A stretch of 57,864 bases of DNA, taken from positions 1 to 57,864 of the forward strand of contig JAFXYZ010000066.1 of the NCBI GenBank assembly GCA_017541465.1. The letters run 5' to 3'. Below, one piece after another: positions 49,123 through 57,659 of this stretch (positions are counted from its first letter, which is position 1; each line of letters opens with the position of its first letter). Source of the stretch: a bacterium. GTDB taxonomy: Bacteria > Cyanobacteriota > Vampirovibrionia > Gastranaerophilales > Gastranaerophilaceae. The position numbers and the translations under genes were made by a program. Below the pieces are notes generated by a model. It saw nothing but the letters and a program-made list of their open reading frames with translations, ran no database searches and had not been told where the DNA came from.

Positions 49123-49914
49123 ATGAGTTTTTCAGTAGATAAAATCTACAATAGTTATGGAGCAAATCAGGGAATTGACGTTCAGGCGGTCAAGAAAATC
49201 GCTCAGCAAATCTTTGCTAACGCGAAGGCCGAGAGCACACTTGATTTACAAAACCTCAATTTGTCAGCCTTCAGCAGAACTCAGACCTACGGAATAGATT
49301 TATACAGAACAAATACTGATACTGCAATACAGACCTCTCTGAGAAATACTGATGTTGATTTAAAATTAAGCGAAAATTTCGCTGCAAACGTTCAGTATTT
49401 AAACTCTCAGGCAGCTCAGAAAAATGCGGAAAATATAACGGAATATAACCCCGAACTCCAGGCTCAGCAGGTTAAACCGGTTGAAGAAACGGCAAACGAG
49501 CCTAATATAAAAATAAACATCTTCGAGCCAAAAGCAAATGTTGAAGAGGCTTCCGCAACAAAAGAAGCGCCGAAAGTTGAAGAGGTTAATACAAGCGCAC
49601 TCAGAACAACTGATGCTGATGTTAAACTCGCAGTACAAACTAACGAAAATGTTAATTTCTTAAACACTTTAGCGGCAAAAGAACATTATACACTCCAAAA
49701 GACAGAGGGCAAAATCGCACTCCCCGATGATAATGTTCAGAAGCCCGATACAAAAAATGTTGTTATCCTTGCTCCTTCTCAGGAAACAAACGGTTCCCAG
49801 AATATGAACAACAACAGAAGAGGTTCAAACCCGTTTGCGTTCTATATGCAGCTCCCCAAGAAGGAAGAAGATAACAAAGAAGAAGAAACAAAACCTATCA
49901 ATTTAATAGCATAA
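49123..49914 (+). CDS. Unknown protein with an internal duplication
   Basis: A 263-residue hydrophilic protein; ATG at 49123 is preferred over TTG at 49108 because AAAAAGG precedes it. Residues about 73-96 and 162-185 are duplicated: SLRNTDVDLKLSENFAANV-YLNSQAA and ALRTTDADVKLAVQTNENV-FLNTLAA (pattern LRxTDxDxKL...NVxxLNxxAA). The linker and C-terminus are rich in Glu, Lys, Asn and Pro and probably disordered. There is no signal peptide. No family is recognised. A strong terminator follows. Confidence 0.6.
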   Translation: MSFSVDKIYNSYGANQGIDVQAVKKIAQQIFANAKAESTLDLQNLNLSAFSRTQTYGIDLYRTNTDTAIQTSLRNTDVDLKLSENFAANVQYLNSQAAQKNAENITEYNPELQAQQVKPVEETANEPNIKINIFEPKANVEEASATKEAPKVEEVNTSALRTTDADVKLAVQTNENVNFLNTLAAKEHYTLQKTEGKIALPDDNVQKPDTKNVVILAPSQETNGSQNMNNNRRGSNPFAFYMQLPKKEEDNKEEETKPINLIA

Positions 49915-49947
49915 TAGCATAATTCTTAATTGTTACTTATTTTTCTC

Positions 49948-49973
49948 AGGACAAGTCCCCTTGTCCTTTTTTT
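49948..49973 (+). terminator. Rho-independent terminator
   Basis: AGGACAAG-TCCC-CTTGTCCT followed by a run of T, after the duplicated-domain gene. Confidence 0.88.
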
Positions 49974-50002
49974 GTTATGAAAAATTTAAGTAGTGTTTCA
50001 TT

Positions 50003-50039
50003 TTCCCTCTCCTGTGGGAGAGGGTTAGGGTGAGGGTTT
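50003..50039. repeat. CCCTCTCC-type palindromic repeat
   Basis: CCCTCTCC-TGTG-GGAGAGGG followed by TTAGGGTGAGGGT. It matches the element at 7091-7123 almost base for base, except that there it is inside a prepilin leader and here it is between genes. Confidence 0.75.
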
Positions 50040-50064
50040 GCCCGTAAGGGATAAATAATGTGAA

Positions 50065-51093
50065 TTACGCCTTTTTATTATGTTTTATTGAAGCGAGGAA
50101 AGAAGAACCGACAAGCAAAAGCCCGATTGAACCTGTAACAATTTCAGGCAGTTCTTTTACGGTACTGATAAACATAATAATAGCCAAAGCCCCGATTGCC
50201 CAATGTGCCCCGTGTTCCAAGAAAATAAACTGTTTCAAAGTCTTTTGTTCAACAAAATAAAGAGTTAAAGAACGGACAAACATAGCCCCGATTGCAAGCC
50301 CTATCATAATAATTATGACATCTTTGCTGATTGCAAACGCACCCAAAACACCATCAAGAGAGAAGGAGGCATCTATTAATTCAAGATACAAAAACCCGAT
50401 AAACCCGAGCTTTGCACCTTCGCCCGCCAAATCGAACTTTTTCGACATAACTTTTTCCATAGTTGAGCTTATACTCTCTATTATGAGGAAGGTTATTACC
50501 CCTAAAAGCCCTGACATAACGACATTTAGTTTCTGTTCTGCGGGAACGATAAATTCGACCGCATAAATTGTCAGCAGACAAAGGACTATATCAATATATT
50601 TTACAATGCACAATTTTTTAAGCGGTTCTTCAATAAATCTGAGCCAGTGAACCTCTTTCTCGGGGTTGAAAAAATAGGAAAGAAAAATCATCATCAAAAA
50701 CGCGCCGCCAAAGGAAACAAGCGCAGGGTGTGCGAGGTGAAGGTAGTGAGTGTAGCTGTCAACGTCACTAAGCGCCATTTTTGTGACCGACAAAATAGAA
50801 AGGTGAGAGAAGAACGCAACGACCAAAATCGGGAAAATCAATCTCATCCCGAAAACCGCTATCAAGATACCCCAGGTAACAAAGCGGTGCTGCCATTTTT
50901 CAGTCATTTTTTCGAGCTTCATCGCATTCACAACCGCGTTATCAAACGAAAGTGTGATTTCTAAGATAGCTAAGAAAAACGCAATAAAAAGGCACTTAAA
51001 TCCGCTCGAAGGAAGTCTGTATTCTCCCCAGAAATATGCGCAGATAAGCCCGATTACCGCTACTATAAATGATGACTTAAAAACTTTTTTCAT
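50065..51093 (-). CDS. DUF475-family integral membrane protein (TerC-related)
   Basis: The 342-residue protein has about nine hydrophobic helices. It shows the paired family motifs LAILEITLSFDNAVVNA (near residue 45) and LELIDASFSLDGVLGAFAIS (near residue 235), typical of DUF475, a branch of the TerC/metal-exporter superfamily. Acidic residues in these helices probably bind a metal ion. The substrate is unknown; manganese export is known for related TerC proteins. It is monocistronic. Confidence 0.82.
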   Translation of the reverse strand: MKKVFKSSFIVAVIGLICAYFWGEYRLPSSGFKCLFIAFFLAILEITLSFDNAVVNAMKLEKMTEKWQHRFVTWGILIAVFGMRLIFPILVVAFFSHLSILSVTKMALSDVDSYTHYLHLAHPALVSFGGAFLMMIFLSYFFNPEKEVHWLRFIEEPLKKLCIVKYIDIVLCLLTIYAVEFIVPAEQKLNVVMSGLLGVITFLIIESISSTMEKVMSKKFDLAGEGAKLGFIGFLYLELIDASFSLDGVLGAFAISKDVIIIMIGLAIGAMFVRSLTLYFVEQKTLKQFIFLEHGAHWAIGALAIIMFISTVKELPEIVTGSIGLLLVGSSFLASIKHNKKA

Positions 51094-51179
51094 ATTTTTA
51101 TTTTAACCTAAAAACCTCTCTTGTGACCATTTTTTTATAGGATATTGCCAAAAATGATAATTTATTGTCTAATTGTCTT

Positions 51180-52454
51180 ATGAACGTGATTAGTAAAAAA
51201 ATTAACGGTTTAAGGGGCGAAATCGTTATTCCGCCCGATAAATCGGTTTCCCATAGAGCCGCCCTGTTCTCGCTTTTAACACAGGGAACTGTCGAAATTG
51301 AGAATTTTTCATTAGGGCAGGACTGCCTTACTTCACTTGATTTAATTCAAAAATTAGGTGCAGAGGTTGAAAGAACGTGTGAGAGAAGTTTTAAAATCAC
51401 CGCACCAAAGTATTTAAAAGCCCCTTCTAAGCCGCTTTACTGCGGAAACTCGGGAACTACAACAAGATTAATATCAGGTATTCTGGCAGGACAAAAGTTT
51501 TCCTCAACCTTAACAGGTGATGAAAGTTTATCAAAACGGCCGATGAAACGTATTATCACTCCTTTAGCGCAGATGGGCGCGAAGATTAAACACTCTGATT
51601 TTCGTCTGCCACTCGAATTTCAGGGCTCAGACCTTGACGGAATTTATTATAAATCACCGCTCGCCTCGGCACAGGTCAAATCATGCGTACTTCTCGCAGG
51701 GCTTTTTGCCAACGGAGAAACGTCTTTTGAAGAACCTTATATTTCAAGAGACCATACGGAGCTGATGCTTCAGTATTTAGGCGCTGACATAATCAGAAAC
51801 AAGACAAGGGTTTATATAAAAAAATCGAACCTCGTCTGCCGTCCGCTGACGGTTGTCGGGGATATTTCCTCCGCTGCCTTCTTTATCGCGGCCGCTCTGA
51901 TTACTCCAAACTCCGATATAACAATCAAAAATGTCGGACTGAACCCCACGAGAACGGGAATTATAGATGTTTTGAAACAAATGGGCGGAGAAATCGAAAT
52001 TTTAAATCAGCATAAAATCTCTGGTGAAGAAGTAGGAGATATAAGGGTTAAATACTCTGAACTAAAAGGAACAACTGTATCAGGTGAAATTATCCCGAGG
52101 TTGATTGATGAAATTCCCGTTCTTGCGCTTGTTGCAACACAGGCGAATAGCGAAACGATAATTAAAGATGCTCAGGATTTGAAGAACAAAGAAACAGACA
52201 GAATAAGTGCAACGGCAAAAGTTCTGAACGAAATCGGAGGGGATATAACACCAACGGATGACGGGTTTATAATCAGAGGAAAAACGGAACTCAAAGGCGG
52301 AGTGAGTGTTGATTCCTTCAAAGACCACCGAATTGCGATGACGGAATACGTTGCAGGTCTGATTTCAAAAGAAAACATTGAAATCAAAGACTTTGAATGG
52401 GTAAACATCTCATTTCCCGAGTTTGAGGGAATGATAGAGAGGTTGAAGCAATAG
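51180..52454 (+). CDS. aroA: 3-phosphoshikimate 1-carboxyvinyltransferase (EPSP synthase)
   Basis: The 424-residue protein has the EPSP synthase pattern: GEIVIPPDKSVSHRA, YCGNSGTTTRL, LTGDESLSKRPMKR, SAQVKSCVLLAGL, GDISSAAFFIAAAL, LIDEIPVLA, NKETDRI and SFKDHRIAMT. It transfers enolpyruvate from PEP to shikimate 3-phosphate in aromatic amino acid synthesis. ATG at 51180 is preferred. There is no ribosome site, but GATAAT lies about 23 bases upstream, so the mRNA probably has a very short leader. Confidence 0.95.
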   Translation: MNVISKKINGLRGEIVIPPDKSVSHRAALFSLLTQGTVEIENFSLGQDCLTSLDLIQKLGAEVERTCERSFKITAPKYLKAPSKPLYCGNSGTTTRLISGILAGQKFSSTLTGDESLSKRPMKRIITPLAQMGAKIKHSDFRLPLEFQGSDLDGIYYKSPLASAQVKSCVLLAGLFANGETSFEEPYISRDHTELMLQYLGADIIRNKTRVYIKKSNLVCRPLTVVGDISSAAFFIAAALITPNSDITIKNVGLNPTRTGIIDVLKQMGGEIEILNQHKISGEEVGDIRVKYSELKGTTVSGEIIPRLIDEIPVLALVATQANSETIIKDAQDLKNKETDRISATAKVLNEIGGDITPTDDGFIIRGKTELKGGVSVDSFKDHRIAMTEYVAGLISKENIEIKDFEWVNISFPEFEGMIERLKQ

Positions 52455-52482
52455 ATGTCTGCTGCTCGGCAGAATATTGCTT

Positions 52483-52505
52483 GGTAGACTAAAGTCTACC
52501 CTACG
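52483..52505. repeat. GTAGACT palindromic repeat
   Basis: GGTAGACTAAAGTCTACC followed by CTAC, nearly identical to 13858-13880. It lies between aroA and the convergent prepilin gene. Confidence 0.7.
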
Positions 52506-52510
52506 TACTA

Positions 52511-53401
52511 TTAATGTAAACATTCAAAATATCTTTTTGTTTCATCATATGGGCATGTATTTTTAAGTGCAAAATATGCGCATCCTATACCGTTTGACTC
52601 TCTTGTTGACTCCAAATTACAAGGAAGTCCGCTTAATAGTCCATATTCATATGTTGAAGCATTATTGGCTATTTCATCTGAAATATTTGTCGGTTTTTGA
52701 TTAAAAAAGCCCGCAATTGCATCATTGTCATTATTGACTGAAAATATAAAGATATCATAACCAAGTCTGTTAGGTTTTTTATACCCATTTAAATCTACGC
52801 TAAAAAATAAAACACCATTATTTACATTAAAGCCTAAAAAACTACCATCTACCAAAGGATTGACATAAAATATTGATGCATATGCCGCATCAGGATTTAT
52901 AAGAGAACTTTTGTTGTTATATGTTTTTATTGTTTCATTTCGTCTTGAAATATTGTTTTTTTGTTTCGATAGGGTAATAATTTGTTTATATATTCCGTTT
53001 GAACATTCTGTTTGATTGTAGTAATAGGTTCCATTATATAGAGAACAATATTGACCTAACTTATTAACATTTAAATCCATTCTTGTTTTTAAAATTATTT
53101 GTGAAATTATTGAAATACTTTTTTTAAATTGACTTTCAAACATTTGGTTTCGGTATTTGGTAATTAGAGTCGGCACAGTTATCGCAGCGATAACACCGAT
53201 GATGACTAGGGTAATCAAAACCTCTGCAAGCGTGAAACCGCATCTATAATTCTTTGGAATTGTTCTTCCTCCCCGGACAGGGAGGATTGAGGTGGGGTGA
53301 TATTGGTTAGATTCTGAAACAAGTTCAGAATGACAAATATCTTCTAAAAACTTATCACAATAGGGGGGGGTAGAAACAGATTTATTTTTCAAACTAAACA
53401 T
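52511..53401 (-). CDS. Prepilin-like protein with a long leader (in-frame C8 tract)
   Basis: The 296-residue product starts at ATG 53401 (MFSLKNKSVSTPPYCDKF), with AGAGG upstream. The leader is about 55 residues and contains two inserted intergenic repeats before the prepilin site G|FTLAEVLITLVIIGV. The mature part has a C-terminal domain with SVDLNGYKKPNRLGYDIFIF, the family signature, and Cys near the end. The run of eight C (G on the plus strand, 53363-53370) is in frame here, while the homologous run at 7190-7198 has nine and is out of frame. Length heterogeneity of this tract would switch the gene on and off. Confidence 0.82.
   Translation of the reverse strand: MFSLKNKSVSTPPYCDKFLEDICHSELVSESNQYHPTSILPVRGGRTIPKNYRCGFTLAEVLITLVIIGVIAAITVPTLITKYRNQMFESQFKKSISIISQIILKTRMDLNVNKLGQYCSLYNGTYYYNQTECSNGIYKQIITLSKQKNNISRRNETIKTYNNKSSLINPDAAYASIFYVNPLVDGSFLGFNVNNGVLFFSVDLNGYKKPNRLGYDIFIFSVNNDNDAIAGFFNQKPTNISDEIANNASTYEYGLLSGLPCNLESTRESNGIGCAYFALKNTCPYDETKRYFECLH
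53265..53337. repeat. Two intergenic-type repeats inside the prepilin leader
   Basis: CTTCCTCCCCGGACAGGGAGG..GAGGTGGGGTG (53265-53300, a variant of the CCCTCTCC family) and ATTCTGAAAC-AAG-TTCAGAATGACAAAT (53311-53337, compare 13885-13912) are read in frame as ILPVRGGR and CHSELVSESN. The reading frame of the prepilin is preserved. Confidence 0.7.
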
Positions 53402-53514
53402 ATAAAAACCTCTCTTAATTCTCTGATTAATTATATATTATCAAATATTCCCATATTTGTAAATTTTTAACATTATGCAAAACCCTCTCTCCCTATGAAA
53501 GAGGTATTAAACAA

Positions 53515-54753
53515 TTATTTGTTAAATTCAACAAACAACTCTTTCAAAAACTCATAGCCTTTGAGGTGAGATTTATAGTTTATCGTTTCATTACTTGAGT
53601 GCATATTTTCAATATCCGCTATTCCGACAAGATAGGGCTTGAATTTTTGCCCTTTTGCGTTCTTATTGTTCGCATAGTAGTGAGTTTCAGCACCTGCGTG
53701 GAAAGATGAAATATCCATAGGGGCATTTAATTTTTCCCCGACCTTCTTCGCTAAATTAATCATAGTTTCATCTTCACTCTTTTCAAAAGGAGGAAGATGA
53801 CATTCAGTTTTTAATTCAGCCTTGGCTAAAGGTTCATATTTTTTGTTGAAATCATCCACAATTTTTTGAATATCCGAAATCAGATTTTGCTCAAACTCTT
53901 TATTTGAACTCCTTATTGAATACGCAAGCCCTGCGTCTGTATTAATCATATTTGTTACTGCATTTTCTATCATAAACTTATTATAGTCTTTTGAGGGAAC
54001 ATCAGAGGTTTTAAGTCTGTTTATAGGAGCCTGAATACCGCCACCGACTATTGCGCCAAGGTTTATTGAGGTTACAACTCCATAATCATCTTGTTTATAA
54101 ACACCCTGAGGGATATTTAAAGCAAGCTCCGCTATAAGTTTTGCGGCATTTAACCTGTCTTTATCCGCTATATCTATTCCGCTGTGCCCTCCGAGTTTAG
54201 CCTTAACAAAGACCTCCGCCTTTGTATAGCTTGCGCCTGCTATCTGGAATTGCCCGAACTTATCCGCGTCAATAACAAGAACGTACTCAGAGTTCAATTT
54301 TGTCAAATCGACATTTCTCATCCCCGACATTCCCTGCTCCTCGTCTCTTGTGAAAACGAGTTCAAGTCCGCCATGTCTGAGGTTTTCATCTTTTGAGACT
54401 TCAAGAGCAAGCAAAACTGCCCCCGAAACTCCCGCTTTATCATCAGCCCCTAAGGTTCTTGTTTTATCCGTTTCGATAATATCCCCGTTTAATCTTAAAT
54501 TAACAGGGGAATCATCGCCCACAACGTCCATGTGTGCGCTTAAAAGCAAAGACGGTTTTGAAGTATCCGTTGCCTTAACTCTGCCTATAACATTTCCGTA
54601 ATTATCCTGCGCTGCCTCAATTCCGTTTTGGGTTAAAATTTCTACAATTCTCTTTGCAACCCTGTCTTCTGAAAACGTGGGAGACGGAATTTGTGCGAGT
54701 TCACAAAACAAATCAACAAGTTTATGTTCTTTTCTTATTTCTTCAACTGTCAT
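53515..54753 (-). CDS. M20-family peptidase, PepT-like
   Basis: The 412-residue protein has LLLSAHMDVVGDD with a zinc His and Asp, RTLGADDKAGVSGAVLLA with the bridging Asp, FTRDEEQGMSGMR with the catalytic Glu and zinc Glu, and a dimerisation domain with KLGGHSGIDI. SSFHAGAETHYY gives a further metal-binding His. It is a zinc aminopeptidase or tripeptidase (peptidase T branch) in the cytoplasm. It probably releases N-terminal residues from tripeptides. It is monocistronic, and its start is preceded by AAAAAGGGTAATT (an acceptable ribosome site). Confidence 0.82.
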   Translation of the reverse strand: MTVEEIRKEHKLVDLFCELAQIPSPTFSEDRVAKRIVEILTQNGIEAAQDNYGNVIGRVKATDTSKPSLLLSAHMDVVGDDSPVNLRLNGDIIETDKTRTLGADDKAGVSGAVLLALEVSKDENLRHGGLELVFTRDEEQGMSGMRNVDLTKLNSEYVLVIDADKFGQFQIAGASYTKAEVFVKAKLGGHSGIDIADKDRLNAAKLIAELALNIPQGVYKQDDYGVVTSINLGAIVGGGIQAPINRLKTSDVPSKDYNKFMIENAVTNMINTDAGLAYSIRSSNKEFEQNLISDIQKIVDDFNKKYEPLAKAELKTECHLPPFEKSEDETMINLAKKVGEKLNAPMDISSFHAGAETHYYANNKNAKGQKFKPYLVGIADIENMHSSNETINYKSHLKGYEFLKELFVEFNK

Positions 54754-54842
54754 AAATAATTACCCTTTTTAACAAATATAAAAATATTATAGCCTATTTC
54801 TCAAAAATAGGGTAGAATAATAAAAACAACAGGGAGAAAATT

Positions 54843-55031
54843 ATGGCGAGAGTTTTACTTTCATTACCTGATGAATTTTTAAACAAAGTGGATAAAATCG
54901 CAGGCAGCGAGCAGAGAACAAGAAGCGAATTAATCAGAGAAGCCCTGAGAGCCTACATCAAACGCTCTTCCGTTATCGATATTGAGAAATCAAACAAAAA
55001 CGCTCAGCTTCTTGAGGACCTGCTTGATTAA
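54843..55031 (+). CDS. Ribbon-helix-helix (CopG/Arc-type) protein
   Basis: The 62-residue protein has the RHH fold pattern: ARVLLSLPDEFLNKVDKIAG (strand plus first helix), then RTRSELIREALRAYIKR (second helix). TAGAAT and GGGAG lie upstream. Such proteins bind DNA as dimers, often as antitoxins or autoregulators. No toxin gene is next to it, so a solo regulator is more likely. Confidence 0.75.
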   Translation: MARVLLSLPDEFLNKVDKIAGSEQRTRSELIREALRAYIKRSSVIDIEKSNKNAQLLEDLLD

Positions 55032-55043
55032 AAATTTACAATC

Positions 55044-55094
55044 GACCAAACGTAATGCCCGACAGGGTTTCAGGTCGTTCTAGGTCGTTTGGTG
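55044..55094. repeat. Foldback element with ACCAAACG/CGTTTGGT arms
   Basis: Outer arms ACCAAACG (55045-55052) and CGTTTGGT (55086-55093) enclose a GC-rich core with CCC-GACA-GGG and two GGTCGTT copies. This is again an outer stem with a nested hairpin, shorter than the elements at 19680 and 40891. Confidence 0.45.
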
Positions 55095-55176
55095 GGTTGA
55101 AATTTATTCTTGAAGTTATAAATTTAAGTTAATCGGGATTCTAATCTTCCGAACTTTAATAACTCAGAGGATATTT

Positions 55177-55839
55177 ATGATTAGAGTAAAGTTATTAATA
55201 CCATTAATAATATCTTTAAACCTGTTGATACTTCCTGCATTTGCAGATACGGTATCAAAAGTTACCGTCAAAGAACTTATTGTTAAGCACGCAAAAGAAA
55301 TGGGAATTGAACCTGCACTTGCGCTTTCTATTGCGAAAACGGAATCGGGATTTAACCATTCGACTAAAAGCCGCTATGGTGCTGTCGGCGTTTTTCAGCT
55401 TATGCCGAGAACCGCAAACAAAATGGGCTTCAACCCATATAAAGTTTCTGATAATATAAAAGGCGGAATTACTTACTACAAGATGATGTATAAAATGTTC
55501 GGCTCGGTTGAGCTTGCGCTTGCCGCATACAACGCAGGTCCCGGGAATGTCAAAAAATATAACGGTATGCCCCCGTTTTCCGAAACAAAAAAATTCGTTG
55601 CTAAAATTATGCAGGATTATAATAATTTTAAGGTAAATCCGGATCCTTCAATGGTTGCAAAACAGGAAACGGAAGTCAGCAATACTGAAACTGCGGAAGT
55701 TCAGGAAGCCCAAGAAACAGAAGAAACTCTGGCAATGATTGAAGAGAAGCAAAAACAGGAAGAACTTGCAAAGCAGGAAGAATTCAGGCGGGAACAAAGA
55801 ACAGTCATCAATTCTTTCCTTGCGGAGCAGGCAATATAG
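55177..55839 (+). CDS. Lytic transglycosylase (SLT domain), secreted
   Basis: The 220-residue protein has a signal peptide (VKLLIPLIISLNLLILPAFA) and an SLT/lysozyme-like domain: ALSIAKTESGFNHSTKSRYGAVGVFQL with the catalytic Glu in KTESGF, MPRTANKMGF and LALAAYNAGPGNVKKY. The C-terminal 60 residues are a Glu/Gln-rich charged helix (EEKQKQEELAKQEEFRREQR). It cleaves peptidoglycan glycan strands in the periplasm. The NrtR-like gene follows 24 bases later and may be co-transcribed. Confidence 0.88.
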   Translation: MIRVKLLIPLIISLNLLILPAFADTVSKVTVKELIVKHAKEMGIEPALALSIAKTESGFNHSTKSRYGAVGVFQLMPRTANKMGFNPYKVSDNIKGGITYYKMMYKMFGSVELALAAYNAGPGNVKKYNGMPPFSETKKFVAKIMQDYNNFKVNPDPSMVAKQETEVSNTETAEVQEAQETEETLAMIEEKQKQEELAKQEEFRREQRTVINSFLAEQAI

Positions 55840-55863
55840 AAGGAAGAGAGAAATTTAAAGGTT

Positions 55864-56538
55864 ATGTTTAACGAAATTAAGACACACGAGGTCACCACAG
55901 ACGTAGTTATTTTCACTATCCAGCAAAACAAATTATCCGTACTTCTCGTTAAACGTGCTAATGAACCTTTTAAAGACCGCTGGGCTATCCCCGGAGGTTT
56001 TATCAGATTATCCGAAAACCTCGATGATGCGGCACTCAGAATTTTAAAGGAAAAGACAAACGTAGAAAACATTTACTTAGAACAGCTCTACACCTTCGGT
56101 GATCCTCTTCGTTACCCGAACGCAAGGGTTATCACCTGCGCTTATTTCGCACTTATCCGCTCTGATGATATTGAACTTTCTTTCGACCAGACTTCAACAG
56201 AGGTCAGCTGGCACGAGGTTTATAACCTCCCTAAACTCGCCTTCGACCACAAAGAGATTATTGAATACTCATTAAAGAGAATGAGAGAACGACTTGAGTT
56301 CTGCCCGATAGCTTTCCAGCTTCTGCCTGAAAAGTTTACCCTGACCGAACTTCAGAAATCTTATGAGCTTATCCTCGGCAAAAAACTCGACAAGAGAAAC
56401 TTCAGAAAAAAAGCCCTGACAGGTTTTATCTTAAAAGAGCTTCCGGAAATGACAAAATCAGGCTCAAAACGACCTGCAAGACTTTATTCCTTCGATAAAA
56501 TCACCCTCGATTCAAAAAGAGGTCATTTCTTCTCTTAA
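55864..56538 (+). CDS. NUDIX-domain transcriptional regulator, NrtR-like
   Basis: The 224-residue protein has a NUDIX domain (DRWAIPGGFIRLSENLDDAALRIL, then KEKTNV, the region matching the NUDIX box), with REL/EE replaced, so hydrolysis is doubtful. A C-terminal winged-helix domain follows (FTLTELQKSYELILGKKLDKRNFRKK, read over two helices). NrtR-family regulators sense ADP-ribose and control NAD or sugar metabolism genes. No NAD gene is next to it. Confidence 0.78.
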   Translation: MFNEIKTHEVTTDVVIFTIQQNKLSVLLVKRANEPFKDRWAIPGGFIRLSENLDDAALRILKEKTNVENIYLEQLYTFGDPLRYPNARVITCAYFALIRSDDIELSFDQTSTEVSWHEVYNLPKLAFDHKEIIEYSLKRMRERLEFCPIAFQLLPEKFTLTELQKSYELILGKKLDKRNFRKKALTGFILKELPEMTKSGSKRPARLYSFDKITLDSKRGHFFS

Positions 56539-56621
56539 AATTAATCTCTCGGGTAATTTATCATTTCAAAAGAATTAATTATTCTTTTAATATAAAAGAA
56601 ATTAGCAGGAACATAAAAAAT

Positions 56622-57419
56622 ATGATAAATGCCTATGATTTAACGCTCTTTATGGTGTTTTGCTGTGCCCTTTCGGCTATTTATCCGGCATATAAATATA
56701 TTAAAAATTTCAAAAAACTCACTGAAGAGCAAAACAATAAGACAAATTTTGTTGAAGCCGTCACACACGACCTCAAAACCCCGACAAATGCGCAAATCAG
56801 AGCGCTCGATTTATTGCTCGGAAATACCTTCGGGGAGCTCAAAACCGAACAGAGGGAAATAATCAGGGAAATAAAAAATTCGTGCAAGTATATGAATACC
56901 CTGATTTATTCCATTCTAGACACCTGTAAGACGGGAAACAGAACTTTAACCCCCGAACTGTTTGATTTTACCAAACTCACAGAGGAATGTATAAGGGAAA
57001 TTTCTTATCTTGCTGAGGAAAAAGGTCAGAAAATCAGTATTTTAAAACCAAAAACCCCGATTTTTATCTTCGCCGATAAGGTTCAGATAAAAAGGGTTAT
57101 TATAAATTTAACCGGAAATGCTGTCTGGTACGGAAGAAAAAACACCGTTATTGAAATCAGCGCGGAAGAAAACAAGAATTTCCTCAATTTTGCCGTCAAA
57201 AACCATTCAAGATATATTGAAAAAGAAAAACTAACCGCCTTGTTTGATAAATACCAAACAGAAGGGGGAACGGGGCTCGGGCTTTTTCTTTCCAAACAAA
57301 TCATCCTCTCTCATAAGGGAACAATGAGCGCAAAAAGTGATGAAAATAATATTTGCACCTTCGGGTTTACGATACCCGAAAACCGCGAAAAATTTAAAAC
57401 AGAAAAAATAGCCTGCTGA
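56622..57419 (+). CDS. Sensor histidine kinase
   Basis: The 265-residue protein has one N-terminal membrane helix (LTLFMVFCCALSAIYPAY) with almost no periplasmic part, then a DHp domain with the phospho-acceptor His in AVTHDLKTPTNAQ. The catalytic ATPase domain has the N box NLTGNAVWYG and the G box GGTGLGLFLSK; the G1 box (D-x-G) reads VKNHSRYI and is not canonical. It probably senses a cytoplasmic or membrane signal. No response regulator is adjacent; RpaB at 32497 is a possible but unproven partner. Confidence 0.8.
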   Translation: MINAYDLTLFMVFCCALSAIYPAYKYIKNFKKLTEEQNNKTNFVEAVTHDLKTPTNAQIRALDLLLGNTFGELKTEQREIIREIKNSCKYMNTLIYSILDTCKTGNRTLTPELFDFTKLTEECIREISYLAEEKGQKISILKPKTPIFIFADKVQIKRVIINLTGNAVWYGRKNTVIEISAEENKNFLNFAVKNHSRYIEKEKLTALFDKYQTEGGTGLGLFLSKQIILSHKGTMSAKSDENNICTFGFTIPENREKFKTEKIAC

Positions 57420-57657
57420 TTGGGTTTCAGACATTATATTAACTTTTGTTAATCAAAGTATATACAAAATATCAATTTTTTATATCAAAAATATTTTATA
57501 TATATGTAAGAACCAGACGGATAAGTCAAAGACCACAGACAAATAGAGAACATCAAAGAGACGAAGATACTAAGAGAGAAGAAGCTAAACCATAGATTTT
57601 ATACATACTTCAAAACTAAATTTCCACACACACAAGACCTAAACGGTCTTTTTTTTT
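57420..57657 (+). other. Non-coding region ending in a terminator, possible small RNA or leader
   Basis: No open frame. After an AT-rich promoter-like stretch there is a purine-rich, apparently unstructured segment (57508-57600). A terminator AAGACC-TAAAC-GGTCTT plus nine T follows at 57634-57657. AAAGACC at 57528-57534 is also complementary to GGTCTTT, so an alternative pairing could prevent the terminator from forming. This may be a small RNA or a riboswitch-like leader. Confidence 0.35.
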
Positions 57658-57659
57658 GC

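Noticed and set aside
54843-55031. Antitoxin of a toxin-antitoxin pair
   Set aside because: Only the RHH protein is present. The following 145 bases hold a foldback element and the next gene is a lytic transglycosylase.
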